A program made the position numbers and the translations under genes. From contig WJIV01000078.1 in assembly GCA_014730055.1 (NCBI GenBank), forward strand, positions 1 to 14,449: 14,449 nucleotides of DNA. Direction: 5' to 3'. The notes under the pieces are model-generated. The model was not told where the DNA came from, made no database searches, and was given only the letters and a program-made list of their open reading frames with translations. This document shows positions 1 to 7,925 of the stretch, in pieces; position 1 is the stretch's first letter; each line of letters opens with the position of its first letter. This DNA comes from Candidatus Bathyarchaeota archaeon (GTDB lineage: Archaea > Thermoproteota > Bathyarchaeia > TCS64).

Positions 1-2
1 AA

Positions 3-3000
3 GTATTCAAGCGACTCATTTCTTATTCCTTTATCATAATTCTGCTCTGTGTACAATTGTTTTTCTCGTCGTCAATATTTACTCTTAATTTTAAAACAAC
101 AAGTGCCACAGAGACATCAGCAGTCTGGGTATTATCTTCTACTGAGGACACAAAGACAACTGATCCCCAAGTCTCATTCAAGATATCTGGGAATAATGTA
201 GAGATTACACGAACCTGGGATAGCGGATGGGGGGAAGGTAGCAGCACATCCAAGCATGTTCTTCCTAATCTACCACAGGAACTTACACCAGGGAGGGCAT
301 TATCTCTCCAGCTTATTGCTGAGACTGCTGAATTTATTGATCCTATTGACTTTTATGGCCCAGCTTACCCTGATTGGACCAATACCTCAATGTCCGCTGA
401 AACAATCATGGAGGTAGAACGATTCAAACAGTGGTATATTAGCGAATATGAGGCATACAAGGTTAGCACCGCGTGGTGGTCTCTAAGAGACGCCCCGGGG
501 GCAAGGGATGACGTCCGAAGACATGAGTACCAGGGAGAGACTGCAATTAAACAGCATACATGGCAGATCTGGGATACCGCGTTCCAACAGGATGTCCTTA
601 CAGAGCTAAGAGTATATGTTACCTGCAGCCACGATGAGGGCAGGGTCTGGTTCACAAGAAAATATACATATACACTTCAGAGACTTGTATCCGAAGGTGT
701 AAGACCATCAATCGAGAAAGTGAAAATAATAGAGCCTGCGGTTAACCTTGAGCATCTAGAAGAGTCCGAATCTGTTATCACTCCAGATTGTAGGGGCCTC
801 TCTGAATTAAGGATAGGTGTATGGATTAGAGATCTCCAAGATACATCAGATTTTAATATAACAGTTACTTCCGGGAATTATCCATTTATAATCAGGACTA
901 ATCGGATTGAAACAATCGAATTAGGAGAGTGGGTAGAGGAAGGAAGTACAAAGAGAGTCTACTTCTTGCCCTATGATGTGCTTATTGATGTATCCCAGGA
1001 TTATCCAAAGAACTTCACTATCGCAGTAAGCCTTAAAGCACATGTTAGAGAAGGTGATGGAACAGAGACTAGTTATACGAGTCCATCAAAAGAGCTTGAA
1101 GTAAAGGTCCAATCACCAGAACCGATGAAGTTCAAGTTTACATCCTCAGAAAGTAAAAAGACAGTAAATCTTCTTCAACCTATTTACTTCAACCTATCCT
1201 TTAGTTACGAAAATGAGCTTGGGCCAATTCATGACCTTGGATACTCAGACAAAGAGTCGGATGTCATCTATCAGTCTGATATAGAGCTTTTTGAAGTTAA
1301 GAATAATGGTACGGTAACGCGTAAGCCCGTGAAGTTTAAGATAGTAAATTTTACACCAGAGGAAACAGTAGCTATTGCAAACACGGAGTCTGCAACAAGT
1401 AACAAGATACAGTTCCAAGTTTTCAATGGAAAGGACACAATCAAACTAAAAATCGAGTTAGATAATAAGGAATACAAGTACTGGCCTGATAACTATACCA
1501 TTGAGATAGATCTAAAGTTTCAGAGAATTAGTGAACTCAATGTCCTATCAAGGTATGAAATGGATGGGAAAGAGGCGGATACTACCCTCGGTGATATGAC
1601 CATTCCTTCGATTTCCCGATCTGTCGAGGTTCAAATTGACCCTGAGATACGTGAGGAAATAAGGCAGTACCTTGCTGAGAGATGGTATAAGAGAATAAAG
1701 GAGCTAGATGAACGCTCAAACAAAGACACCATATCTTCTATAAACGAGATGTACGATCTCCTGGACGAGAAAGAGGAATATATTAATCTTTATGCAGCTT
1801 TTACTGAGCTTACTCTAAGTCTACACCATACAGGTCCAGGTATTTTCCAACCTGGAGATTTAATAGATCAGCTTGAAGATGTCTTAGATCTTGGTAAGAT
1901 AGTATGGCTGGAAGCAAACGGTTATTATGTTGAAGGTCTTGGGGATCTAGTTTTCAAACTGGGCCCAGACATGCTATGCGATGGCTTAGGTGCATATTTA
2001 AAGACATCCGCTATGATAGCAGGCCCAGCAGCAGGCGCAGGAATAGGCTTTGCTGTAGGTGGTCCCTTCGGAGGAGCTGTGGGTGGAATCATTGGATACT
2101 TTGCTGGAGTTAAGGGTGCAGATGCGGTTGAGGGTGTATGTGAAGTAGGGGGTGCGTTCTTGGAGAATTGGTGGTCAAGGAACAAAGAGTACTACGGACA
2201 AAAACTTGGTTTCGAGGTCCGTAATAATATTTTGAAATGGGATAAGAAGGGGCGACCCTTTTATGACGAAAATGATGCCAAGCTCTGGGGAATTACCCAG
2301 TACAAGAGCGATGGTTACGTTCACATATACGACTCGCAGGGAAGGCATGTGGGTCCAACAGAGTCCGGGGAATATGAGTCTGAAATACCCGGCTCAGTAT
2401 ACATACATCTCCAGGATGAAAAAACCACACTCTTCTGCTTGGGAATGTACAGTAACCCCTTGGACGAGTATGAGTTCAAGGTTGAATGCACCGATTCAGG
2501 GCATTACGATCTACTTTTAACGAGTGCAAGTAGAGAAGAGGTAAGTACTTTAATTGATTTAGAGAATGAGGCGATGGCGGAGGGAGATATTTTTACGAAT
2601 ACAATAGATACCAGTAATTTATGGGATAATTTGGATCTTGTTCCTCCGGAGATAGTTGATGTGAGGTTGTCGAATTCTGTCTTTACCAATATTGAGGCCC
2701 CTCCAAGCATAACTGTTAACGTCTCGGATAATTATGGTGTATATCGCGTAGTTGGAGTTCTGCTCAAGAACGATTTCCCGATATCGTATTTATCATTAAT
2801 CCGGGAGTATGATGGGGAATATTGGGGGAGGCTCCCTCATACGGAGGGTTTCTTAAATGGGGATTATTTGCTTGAGGTACAGGCTTATGACTATCAGAAT
2901 AACATAGCTTCTAAAACAATCCCAGTAACAGTTGATATTGATGCCCCAAATGTTGGATTCTTCGAGGTTACTGATCTGGAAATACAACCCAGACGCGCAA

Positions 3001-3647
3001 GCTTAGGTGAAATAGTAATTATAAGTGGAAAGATTATGAACGGGGGAGATACAAGGGGAACAAACGAGGTCTCTCTAGTTATTAATGGTGCCGTCTTAGC
3101 CACAAAACTAGTTGAACTTGATCCGGGCGAATCGGAGACCCTGAGCTGGAAAACTACAAATGAATGGTCTGAAGGTACTTATGAGGTCTCACTTGGTGCA
3201 TTATCAGAAACTTTTGAGATAGTCGAAGAATCAGAAACCACCATATCAATATATCTCCAGCCTACAGAAATACATCAAGGAGATTACACAACCATAAGTG
3301 GATACATATCTCCAGTACCTGACGACGGAAGAGTAAGGATCTTCATTAGGCTTGGCGTAGGAGATTGGCTAGAACTAGGAGAAGTTGAAGTTGAACAGGA
3401 TGGATTCTACTCCTATCAGTGGTCACCTAGTTTACTCGGTACTTTTCAAGTGATAACAGTTCTACTGGATGATAACGGTGATGAATTTCTACCAAGTTCA
3501 ACTGAGACAGTGCTGGTCGAAGAAGAATCTAGTGGAGGGATACCTGGTTACCCGGTCTCTTCGATTGCATTAGGATTAATATCAGTTATTACGGTTTATC
3601 ACCTTGGTAGAAGAAAGGGTAAAAACTTGTTCTTCCAGATAAGTTGA
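3..3647 (+). CDS. Large secreted/surface-anchored protein with Ig-like and CARDB-like domains, 5' partial
   Basis: The frame is open to the left edge, so the true start lies outside the window. A TTG at 57 would cut into the signal sequence: positions 3-80 encode a basic stretch (FKR) followed by a hydrophobic core (ISYSFIIILLCVQLFF), which looks like a signal peptide. Over 1200 residues are visible. Most of the protein is beta-rich extracellular-type sequence with many N-x-S/T sites. A charged helical segment lies at about 1645-1800, and a very glycine/alanine-rich hydrophobic segment at about 2010-2160. A CARDB/Ig-like domain follows at about 2965-3225 (conserved-looking GEIVIISGKIMNGGDT), then a second Ig-like domain at about 3235-3520. 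The C-terminus has an acidic-serine spacer, GGIPGYP, one TM helix and a basic tail (GRRKGK), a typical archaeal stop-transfer anchor. The protein is probably exported and held on the outer face of the membrane, possibly as part of a surface layer. No enzymatic motif was recognised, so its function is unknown. It ends in TGA. Confidence 0.85.
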   Translation, partial: VFKRLISYSFIIILLCVQLFFSSSIFTLNFKTTSATETSAVWVLSSTEDTKTTDPQVSFKISGNNVEITRTWDSGWGEGSSTSKHVLPNLPQELTPGRALSLQLIAETAEFIDPIDFYGPAYPDWTNTSMSAETIMEVERFKQWYISEYEAYKVSTAWWSLRDAPGARDDVRRHEYQGETAIKQHTWQIWDTAFQQDVLTELRVYVTCSHDEGRVWFTRKYTYTLQRLVSEGVRPSIEKVKIIEPAVNLEHLEESESVITPDCRGLSELRIGVWIRDLQDTSDFNITVTSGNYPFIIRTNRIETIELGEWVEEGSTKRVYFLPYDVLIDVSQDYPKNFTIAVSLKAHVREGDGTETSYTSPSKELEVKVQSPEPMKFKFTSSESKKTVNLLQPIYFNLSFSYENELGPIHDLGYSDKESDVIYQSDIELFEVKNNGTVTRKPVKFKIVNFTPEETVAIANTESATSNKIQFQVFNGKDTIKLKIELDNKEYKYWPDNYTIEIDLKFQRISELNVLSRYEMDGKEADTTLGDMTIPSISRSVEVQIDPEIREEIRQYLAERWYKRIKELDERSNKDTISSINEMYDLLDEKEEYINLYAAFTELTLSLHHTGPGIFQPGDLIDQLEDVLDLGKIVWLEANGYYVEGLGDLVFKLGPDMLCDGLGAYLKTSAMIAGPAAGAGIGFAVGGPFGGAVGGIIGYFAGVKGADAVEGVCEVGGAFLENWWSRNKEYYGQKLGFEVRNNILKWDKKGRPFYDENDAKLWGITQYKSDGYVHIYDSQGRHVGPTESGEYESEIPGSVYIHLQDEKTTLFCLGMYSNPLDEYEFKVECTDSGHYDLLLTSASREEVSTLIDLENEAMAEGDIFTNTIDTSNLWDNLDLVPPEIVDVRLSNSVFTNIEAPPSITVNVSDNYGVYRVVGVLLKNDFPISYLSLIREYDGEYWGRLPHTEGFLNGDYLLEVQAYDYQNNIASKTIPVTVDIDAPNVGFFEVTDLEIQPRRASLGEIVIISGKIMNGGDTRGTNEVSLVINGAVLATKLVELDPGESETLSWKTTNEWSEGTYEVSLGALSETFEIVEESETTISIYLQPTEIHQGDYTTISGYISPVPDDGRVRIFIRLGVGDWLELGEVEVEQDGFYSYQWSPSLLGTFQVITVLLDDNGDEFLPSSTETVLVEEESSGGIPGYPVSSIALGLISVITVYHLGRRKGKNLFFQIS

Positions 3648-3662
3648 TATTTCTATAGAGTT

Positions 3663-3680
3663 ATTTCAGATAGGTGAAAT
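3663..3680 (+). terminator. Small hairpin downstream of the surface protein gene
   Basis: A perfect 6-bp inverted repeat (ATTTCA / TGAAAT) with a 6-base loop lies 15 bases after the stop codon, followed within 20 bases by a short T run (ATTTT). It could end the transcript, but a stem this short can arise by chance in AT-rich DNA. Confidence 0.25.
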
Positions 3681-3758
3681 TACATAAAGGAATCTAATTT
3701 TACAGAATCAAATCTTAGCTGGAAAATAACCGTCCCACTCATATCAGATCCTTACTTA

Positions 3759-4244
3759 ATGGGCCTATTAGCCAAAGTATTTGGTTTTTCCATTGGTCTT
3801 GTTTCTGTTTTTATCCTTGTTTTGTCTTGGAGGCATATTATAATTTTAGATTTGCTCAAGTTCATAGGGCTTATCTCAGTTATCGTTGGTGCTTTACTAA
3901 TCTTCGCCATGGTAGTAGTCATGGGTAATAAAGTAACATACGAGTATACTATAACGGATCAGGGAGTAACTCAGATTATGGGTGAAAAGGAAAGGAGGAG
4001 GAATAAGGTAATTCTTGGATTAAGTATCTTGGCGGGTTCTGTCAGATCTACAGGAGCTGCACTTATGGCCTCATCACGAGAGACAACACAAATAACTTGG
4101 GACGATGTTAAGAAAATCGTAACTAATGATAATAGGAAGACAATTCAGCTAAAGAATAATTGGATAACAATTATGTTAATATACTGTACTCCTCAAAACT
4201 ACATACAAGTAATCGAGAAGATAAATACAAATATTAAAAAATAG
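3759..4244 (+). CDS. Small membrane protein with two N-terminal TM helices and a PH-like cytosolic part
   Basis: 161 residues. Two hydrophobic helices occupy about residues 5-25 and 33-56. They are followed by a soluble part that begins VTYEYTITDQGV and later has TTQITWDDVKKIV and KTIQLKNNW. That order (TM pair, a strand with 'TITDQGV', a 'W-D-D-V' strand, then a terminal helix) resembles bacterial PH-like domains of the YcxB/bPH kind. This is a resemblance by eye only. A weakly hydrophobic stretch at about residues 84-105 may re-enter the membrane. ATG 3759 is the first Met of the open frame. There is no Shine-Dalgarno sequence, and an AT-rich GAAAATAAC lies about 30 bases upstream, which would suit a leaderless transcript. 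It ends in TAG. Its role is unknown. It lies on the same strand between the surface protein gene and leuA, with gaps too large to call an operon. Confidence 0.75.
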   Translation: MGLLAKVFGFSIGLVSVFILVLSWRHIIILDLLKFIGLISVIVGALLIFAMVVVMGNKVTYEYTITDQGVTQIMGEKERRRNKVILGLSILAGSVRSTGAALMASSRETTQITWDDVKKIVTNDNRKTIQLKNNWITIMLIYCTPQNYIQVIEKINTNIKK

Positions 4245-4263
4245 ATCGTGTATAAGTTAAAAC

Positions 4264-4275
4264 TATTTTTTAAAT
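4264..4275 (+). terminator. U-rich transcription end candidate
   Basis: A run of six T (4266-4271) lies 22 bases after the TAG of the preceding gene. Further TTTT runs follow at about 4279-4295. Archaeal RNA polymerase terminates at U-rich tracts without needing a hairpin, so this is a reasonable end for the upstream transcript. Confidence 0.35.
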
Positions 4276-4343
4276 ATGTTTTGTAATTATGTTTTATTTA
4301 TGAAATATCATATGTTTGAAGATTTAATTTAACATTATATTCA

Positions 4344-4355
4344 TAATTGCAATTA
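4344..4355. promoter_or_regulatory. 12-bp palindrome upstream of leuA, candidate operator
   Basis: TAATTGCAATTA is a perfect 12-bp palindrome located 80 bases before the leuA ATG and about 20-50 bases before the candidate TATA boxes. That is where an archaeal activator or repressor of Lrp/AsnC type could bind. The link to leucine control is inference from position and symmetry only. Confidence 0.35.
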
Positions 4356-4374
4356 ACATTTTCCCTAAAATTCT

Positions 4375-4402
4375 CAAATATTTGTAGGTGTACTTATATT
4401 TT
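4375..4402 (+). promoter_or_regulatory. Candidate TATA boxes of the leu operon
   Basis: Two AT boxes stand ahead of leuA: AAATATTT within the palindrome CAAATATTTG (4375-4384), and TTATATTTT (4394-4402). Start sites 25 or so bases downstream would fall at about 4405 or 4423. Only the first leaves a leader that fully contains the Shine-Dalgarno sequence at 4416-4423, so the first box fits better. Confidence 0.4.
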
Positions 4403-4415
4403 CGTGTTGTTCCAT

Positions 4416-4423
4416 AAAGGAGG
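4416..4423 (+). promoter_or_regulatory. Shine-Dalgarno sequence of leuA
   Basis: AAAGGAGG lies 11 bases before ATG 4435. A GTG at 4426 is in the same frame as this ATG but only 2 bases from the SD. Both open only a short frame that stops at TGA 4456-4458. The SD therefore marks the intended leuA start and exposes the frame problem described for that gene. Confidence 0.7.
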
Positions 4424-4434
4424 ACGTGAGAAAC

Positions 4435-5959
4435 ATGGGGTATCGTTTTATTATCTGAGAACCATGATAAGGTAAAGTTTTTTGACACAACACTTCGTGA
4501 TGGAGAACAAACTCCTGGAATAAGTCTGACGCCATCAAAGAAGCTACGAATTGCTACTGCATTAGATGATCTAGGTGTAGACGTAATTGAAGCTGGGTTT
4601 GCTGCTGTAAGCCAAGGTGAGAGAGAAGCTTTCAAGCTGATTGAGGATCAGTGTTTCGAAGCAGAGATCTGCAGTGCAACAAGAAGTGTTGCAAGAGATG
4701 TTGACGTGGCAATCGATTCAGGTGTAGATAGTGTCAATATTATCATTCCAACTAGTGAATTGCATATTCAGAAAAAACTGGGAAAAACTAAGGAAGAGAT
4801 TCTCGAAATAACATCAAATATCGTTCAGCATACAAAGGAACGAGGAGTTATCGCTGAGATAAGTTGTGAGGACGGGAGTCGTACTGAATTTAATTTTCTT
4901 AAAGAGGTAATCAATCATGCTCTTGAATCAGGGGTCGATAGAGTCACGCCATGTGATACTGTAGGCACCTTTACACCAGAAAAAAGCAGGGAATTTTACA
5001 GCAATATAAGAAAAACATTCCCTGACCTTGTACTGGGTGTACACTGTCATAATGATTTTGGGTTAGCTACCTCTAACAGTATCTCAGCTGTAATGGCGGG
5101 AGTAAACCAAGTACATGCGACTATAAATGGTCTTGGAGAAAGGGCCGGTAATGCAAGTCTTGAAGAGATATCTGTAGCACTAGAGCTACTCTACAATGTG
5201 AAAACTAGTATCAATCTTAGTCGAATTACTGAAACTAGCATGATCGTAAGCAGGACCACAGGAATGAGCGTTCAGCCAAATAAAGCAATAGTTGGAGAGA
5301 ACGCTTTCGCTCATGAATCAGGGATCCACACACACGCAATTCTAAGAGATCCCTCAACATATGAGAGAATAAACCCATCTCTCGTTGGTGCGACCAGAAG
5401 AATTGTTTCGGGTAAACATACGGGCAGTGCTGGTCTTAGCATGAGCTTGGGAGAGATGGGGATTAAGCCAAGTAAAGATCAATTTGATCTTATTTTTAAA
5501 CGTGTAAAGGAGCTTGGGGACGGAGGAGAGATCCTTACAGATACTGATGTTTATGGTATAGCTACAGAGATAATTGGTATCGAGCTAGAGAAACCAGTGA
5601 TACTAGAGGAATTCATCGTAACTACAGGCAACAAAATTACCCCAACGGCAAGCATCAAATTGAAGAGAAACGGCGAAGAATTCGTAGAGGCCGCCACTGG
5701 AAACGGACCTGTTGATGCAACTCTTAATGCATTGGTAAAAGCAGTAAAACCCGAGCAGGCTGTCGAACTGGAGTTGTACCAAGTTGAAGCGATAACTGGT
5801 GGGACCGATGCCGTTGTTAATGTTGAAGTCAGGTTAAGACAGGGGGACAGAATTGTTACCAGCAGAGGTACAAACGAAGATATTGTTATGGCCAGCGTTG
5901 ATGCTTATCTTAGAGGAGTTAATCTTTACCATAATATCTTCAGGGATGAAATTATATGA
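4435..5959 (+). CDS. leuA: 2-isopropylmalate synthase, frame slip at the start codon
   Basis: Condenses acetyl-CoA with 2-oxoisovalerate, the committed step of leucine synthesis, in the cytosol. The DRE-TIM metallolyase barrel begins FFDTTLRDGEQTPG, with the catalytic R-D pair at residues 21-22 of the repaired protein. The metal-binding VHCHND has His at about 203 and 205. NAFAHESGIHTHAILRDP and SGKHTGSAGL follow. The C-terminal leucine-sensing (LeuA dimer) domain includes ATGNGPVDATLNALVKAV and GGTDAVVNVEVRL. The repaired length of about 507 aa suits archaeal LeuA. The catalytic frame is open upstream only to the TGA at 4427-4429 and has no ATG, GTG or TTG before GTG 4706, which would delete the active site. 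ATG 4435 behind the SD is in another frame; one G fewer in the run 4437-4440 gives MGIVLLSENHDKVKFFDTTL. Citramalate or homocitrate synthase is possible but less likely given this C-terminus and the leuCD neighbours. Confidence 0.9.
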
Positions 5960-7212
5960 GACAGACTATTAGCGAGAAGATACTTGCAGAGGCTTCAGGA
6001 TCCCAGGAAGTTAAACCAGGGGACTTTGTTAAGACAGAGGTGGACGTTGCATTAAATCATGATGTTACTAGTGTAATTGCTTTTGAAGCTATGAAAAAAA
6101 TGGGAAGAAAGAGTGTATGGTGTCCAGATAAAATAGTTATCGTTTTGGATCATGTTTCTCCACCAAGCAGTATAAACAGTGCTCGAGTACACAAGATCAT
6201 AAGGATGTTTGCTCATGAACAGGGGATAGAGAACTTTTTTGATATTGGTTCCGGTGTGTGTCATCAAGTTTTACCTGAGAAAGGTTTTGTTCAACCAGGA
6301 AAGGTTGTGATAGGAGCAGATAGTCATACTTGCACCCATGGTGCTTTTGGTGCGTTCGCTACTGGGGTTGGGAGCACGGATATGGGGGCTATCCTAGCCA
6401 CAGGTAAGACTTGGCTTAAGGTACCCGAGACCATTAATGTTGAAATTAACGGTAAAACTCAGGATTTTGTTCAAGCCAAAGACCTCATACTAAGAACTGC
6501 TAAACAAATAGGTGTAAGTGGTGCAACTTACATGGCACTAGAGTTCACCGGTGAGGCTGTAAGAGAGTTAAGTATAGCAGGAAGAATGACTCTATGCAAC
6601 ATGGCAATAGAACTAGGTGCAAAGAATGGTATCATCGAGCCTGATAAGTTAACTTTTGATTGGTTAAAAGACCGGATAGAGGTTGAGTGCTCTCCAATTT
6701 ATAGTGATAAAAATGCATATTATTCTAAGAAAGTAGAGATCGATATAACAGATATGGGGCCTCAGGTAGCTTGCCCCCATAATGTAGATAATGTGAAACC
6801 GGTTTCAGAACTGGACGTTAAGATCGATCAATCATTTATTGGTAGCTGTACAAATGGGAGACTTGAGGACATAAAACAAGCACACGCTATTCTTAAAGGA
6901 AGAACGGTCCATAAAGACGTTAGGCTACTAATATCCCCAGCCTCCAGAGAAATCTACAAGGAATCTCTTGAATTGGGAATTATCTCTGATCTTTTGGATG
7001 CTGGTGCTGTTATCTTAAACCCAGGATGTACTGCGTGCTTCGGGGGACATATAGGTTTACTTGGACCCGGAGAAGTTGGAATTAGTACGAGTAATAGGAA
7101 TTTCAGAGGGAGGCAGGGTAGTCCTGAGGCAAATGTTTACCTTAGTAATGCTTCTGTTGCGGCTGCATCAGCTCTCACAGGCTTTATTACTCATCCAAAG
7201 GAGGTCTCATGA
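5956..7212 (+). CDS. leuC: 3-isopropylmalate dehydratase large subunit (aconitase family)
   Basis: With LeuD this isomerises 2-isopropylmalate to 3-isopropylmalate through a [4Fe-4S] cluster. The 418-residue length is that of the archaeal/type-2 (HacA-like) large subunit that lacks the swivel domain. Cluster ligands are visible at Cys298 (GSCTNG), Cys358 and Cys361 (NPGCTACFGG). Other family motifs are IVLDHVSPP, GADSHTCTHGAFGAFATGVG, and SNRNFRGRQGS near the C-terminus. The ATG overlaps the leuA TGA as ATGA, which implies translational coupling and stable subunit ratios. Sequence alone does not exclude homoaconitase or citraconate/methylmalate activity, since these paralogues share all the motifs, but the neighbouring leuA favours isopropylmalate. 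Confidence 0.93.
   Translation: MRQTISEKILAEASGSQEVKPGDFVKTEVDVALNHDVTSVIAFEAMKKMGRKSVWCPDKIVIVLDHVSPPSSINSARVHKIIRMFAHEQGIENFFDIGSGVCHQVLPEKGFVQPGKVVIGADSHTCTHGAFGAFATGVGSTDMGAILATGKTWLKVPETINVEINGKTQDFVQAKDLILRTAKQIGVSGATYMALEFTGEAVRELSIAGRMTLCNMAIELGAKNGIIEPDKLTFDWLKDRIEVECSPIYSDKNAYYSKKVEIDITDMGPQVACPHNVDNVKPVSELDVKIDQSFIGSCTNGRLEDIKQAHAILKGRTVHKDVRLLISPASREIYKESLELGIISDLLDAGAVILNPGCTACFGGHIGLLGPGEVGISTSNRNFRGRQGSPEANVYLSNASVAAASALTGFITHPKEVS
7197..7204 (+). promoter_or_regulatory. Shine-Dalgarno sequence of leuD
   Basis: AAAGGAGG sits inside the 3' end of leuC, 4 bases before ATG 7209 and 7 bases before the second ATG at 7212. The spacing favours 7212 as the start actually used, which would make the protein one residue shorter. 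Confidence 0.65.
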
Positions 7213-7706
7213 TGAGGATTAAAGGCAAAGCATGGAAGTTTGGGGATAACATAAACACAGATTACATAATACCGGGAAGATACATGGAGTTGACAGACCC
7301 CGAGGAGATGGAGAAACATGTCTTTGAGGAATATGAACCGAGTTTCAGGGATAATGTTAAGAAAGGCGATATTCTTGTTGCTGGAGATAACTTTGGATGT
7401 GGATCAAGCAGAGAGCACGCTCCACTTGCCTTAAAATATGCAGGAATTGGGTGTGTACTAGCTGAGAGTTTTGCTAGGATCTTTTACAGAAACTGCATTA
7501 ATATTGGATTACCAGCAATGGAATGCGATAATGTAATCGAAAGAGTAGAAACCGGTGAACTACTCTTAATTGACGTGGAAAAAGGTCTGATAATTAATAA
7601 AACGAAGGAATCAAGTTTTAAATTCAAACCTTTGCCAGATTTCATGTTAGAAATATTGGAAAAAGGTGGACTAACTGAATATATAAAGGGTATAGAAGAA
7701 TGGTGA
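7209..7706 (+). CDS. leuD: 3-isopropylmalate dehydratase small subunit (swivel domain)
   Basis: This is the partner of LeuC. It supplies the mobile aconitase swivel domain that closes over the substrate. At 165 residues it has the usual archaeal LeuD length. It shows WKFGDNINTDYIIPGRYMEL near the N-terminus and the signature GDNFGCGSSREHAP at residues 59-72, followed by AESFARIFYRNCINIGLPA. The specificity loop after IIPG reads YMEL (residues 25-28), which differs from the YLRT I recall for methanogen homoaconitase small subunits. The start overlaps the leuC stop by four bases, and the SD suggests that the second of two tandem Met codons (7212) may be used. No leuB follows, so the oxidative decarboxylation enzyme must be encoded elsewhere. 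Confidence 0.93.
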   Translation: MMRIKGKAWKFGDNINTDYIIPGRYMELTDPEEMEKHVFEEYEPSFRDNVKKGDILVAGDNFGCGSSREHAPLALKYAGIGCVLAESFARIFYRNCINIGLPAMECDNVIERVETGELLLIDVEKGLIINKTKESSFKFKPLPDFMLEILEKGGLTEYIKGIEEW

Positions 7707-7763
7707 TAAATATCATATCCTCAAATAGATATAGAGCCTATAGTTAAAAATAGCATCAAAACC

Positions 7764-7785
7764 TATGAGTTTACCTTAACTCATA
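7764..7785. repeat. 8-bp perfect inverted repeat between leuD and the BenE gene
   Basis: TATGAGTT, a 6-base spacer TACCTT, then AACTCATA. It lies 58 bases after the leuD stop and 140 before the BenE gene start. It is followed by pyrimidine-rich sequence. It could be a terminator stem, an RNA processing site or a protein-binding site. Confidence 0.4.
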
Positions 7786-7808
7786 CTAACCTTCCTTCTC
7801 ATCAAATA

Positions 7809-7834
7809 TTTTCATCATAATGAAAAACATTTTT
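7809..7834 (+). terminator. Hairpin plus T5, likely end of the leu operon
   Basis: TTTTCAT / ATGAAAA forms a perfect 7-bp stem with loop CATA (7809-7826). It is followed three bases later by TTTTT (7830-7834). This resembles an intrinsic terminator and would end leuACD transcription before the next promoter. The stem is AT-only apart from one pair, so its strength is doubtful. Confidence 0.4.
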
Positions 7835-7882
7835 GATTGTAAAATTGATCGCACTTTAAAGAAAACAGCCGAATCACGTTTG

Positions 7883-7889
7883 TTTATAA
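7883..7889 (+). promoter_or_regulatory. TATA box of the BenE-family gene
   Basis: TTTATAA is centred near 7886. Initiation about 26 bases downstream, near 7912, would leave a leader of roughly 14 bases before ATG 7926. Confidence 0.45.
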
Positions 7890-7925
7890 CAGTTCTTGCA
7901 AACAGTATATTGACTTGTGAATAGC

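Noticed and set aside
1925..2185. Minus-strand frame rich in Pro and Ala
   Set aside because: It is the reverse-strand shadow of the glycine/alanine-rich segment of the surface protein gene.
4241..4251. ATAGATCGTGT repeated at 11931-11941
   Set aside because: An 11-base match between two distant AT-rich sites; one copy is at a gene's stop codon and lacks the second arm of the inverted repeat, so coincidence is likely.
4435..4458. Seven-codon leader peptide (MGYRFII) ahead of leuA, as in attenuation
   Set aside because: It has no leucine codons and no attenuator hairpins, and the following LeuA frame would still lack a start codon. A one-base slip explains it better.
4324..4635. Minus-strand frame of 103 codons over the start of leuA
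   Set aside because: It lies antisense to the conserved LeuA N-terminus, which is unmistakable on the plus strand.
7707..7916. Riboswitch or T-box style element between leuD and the BenE gene
   Set aside because: Only two short simple stems are visible and no complex conserved fold could be recognised.
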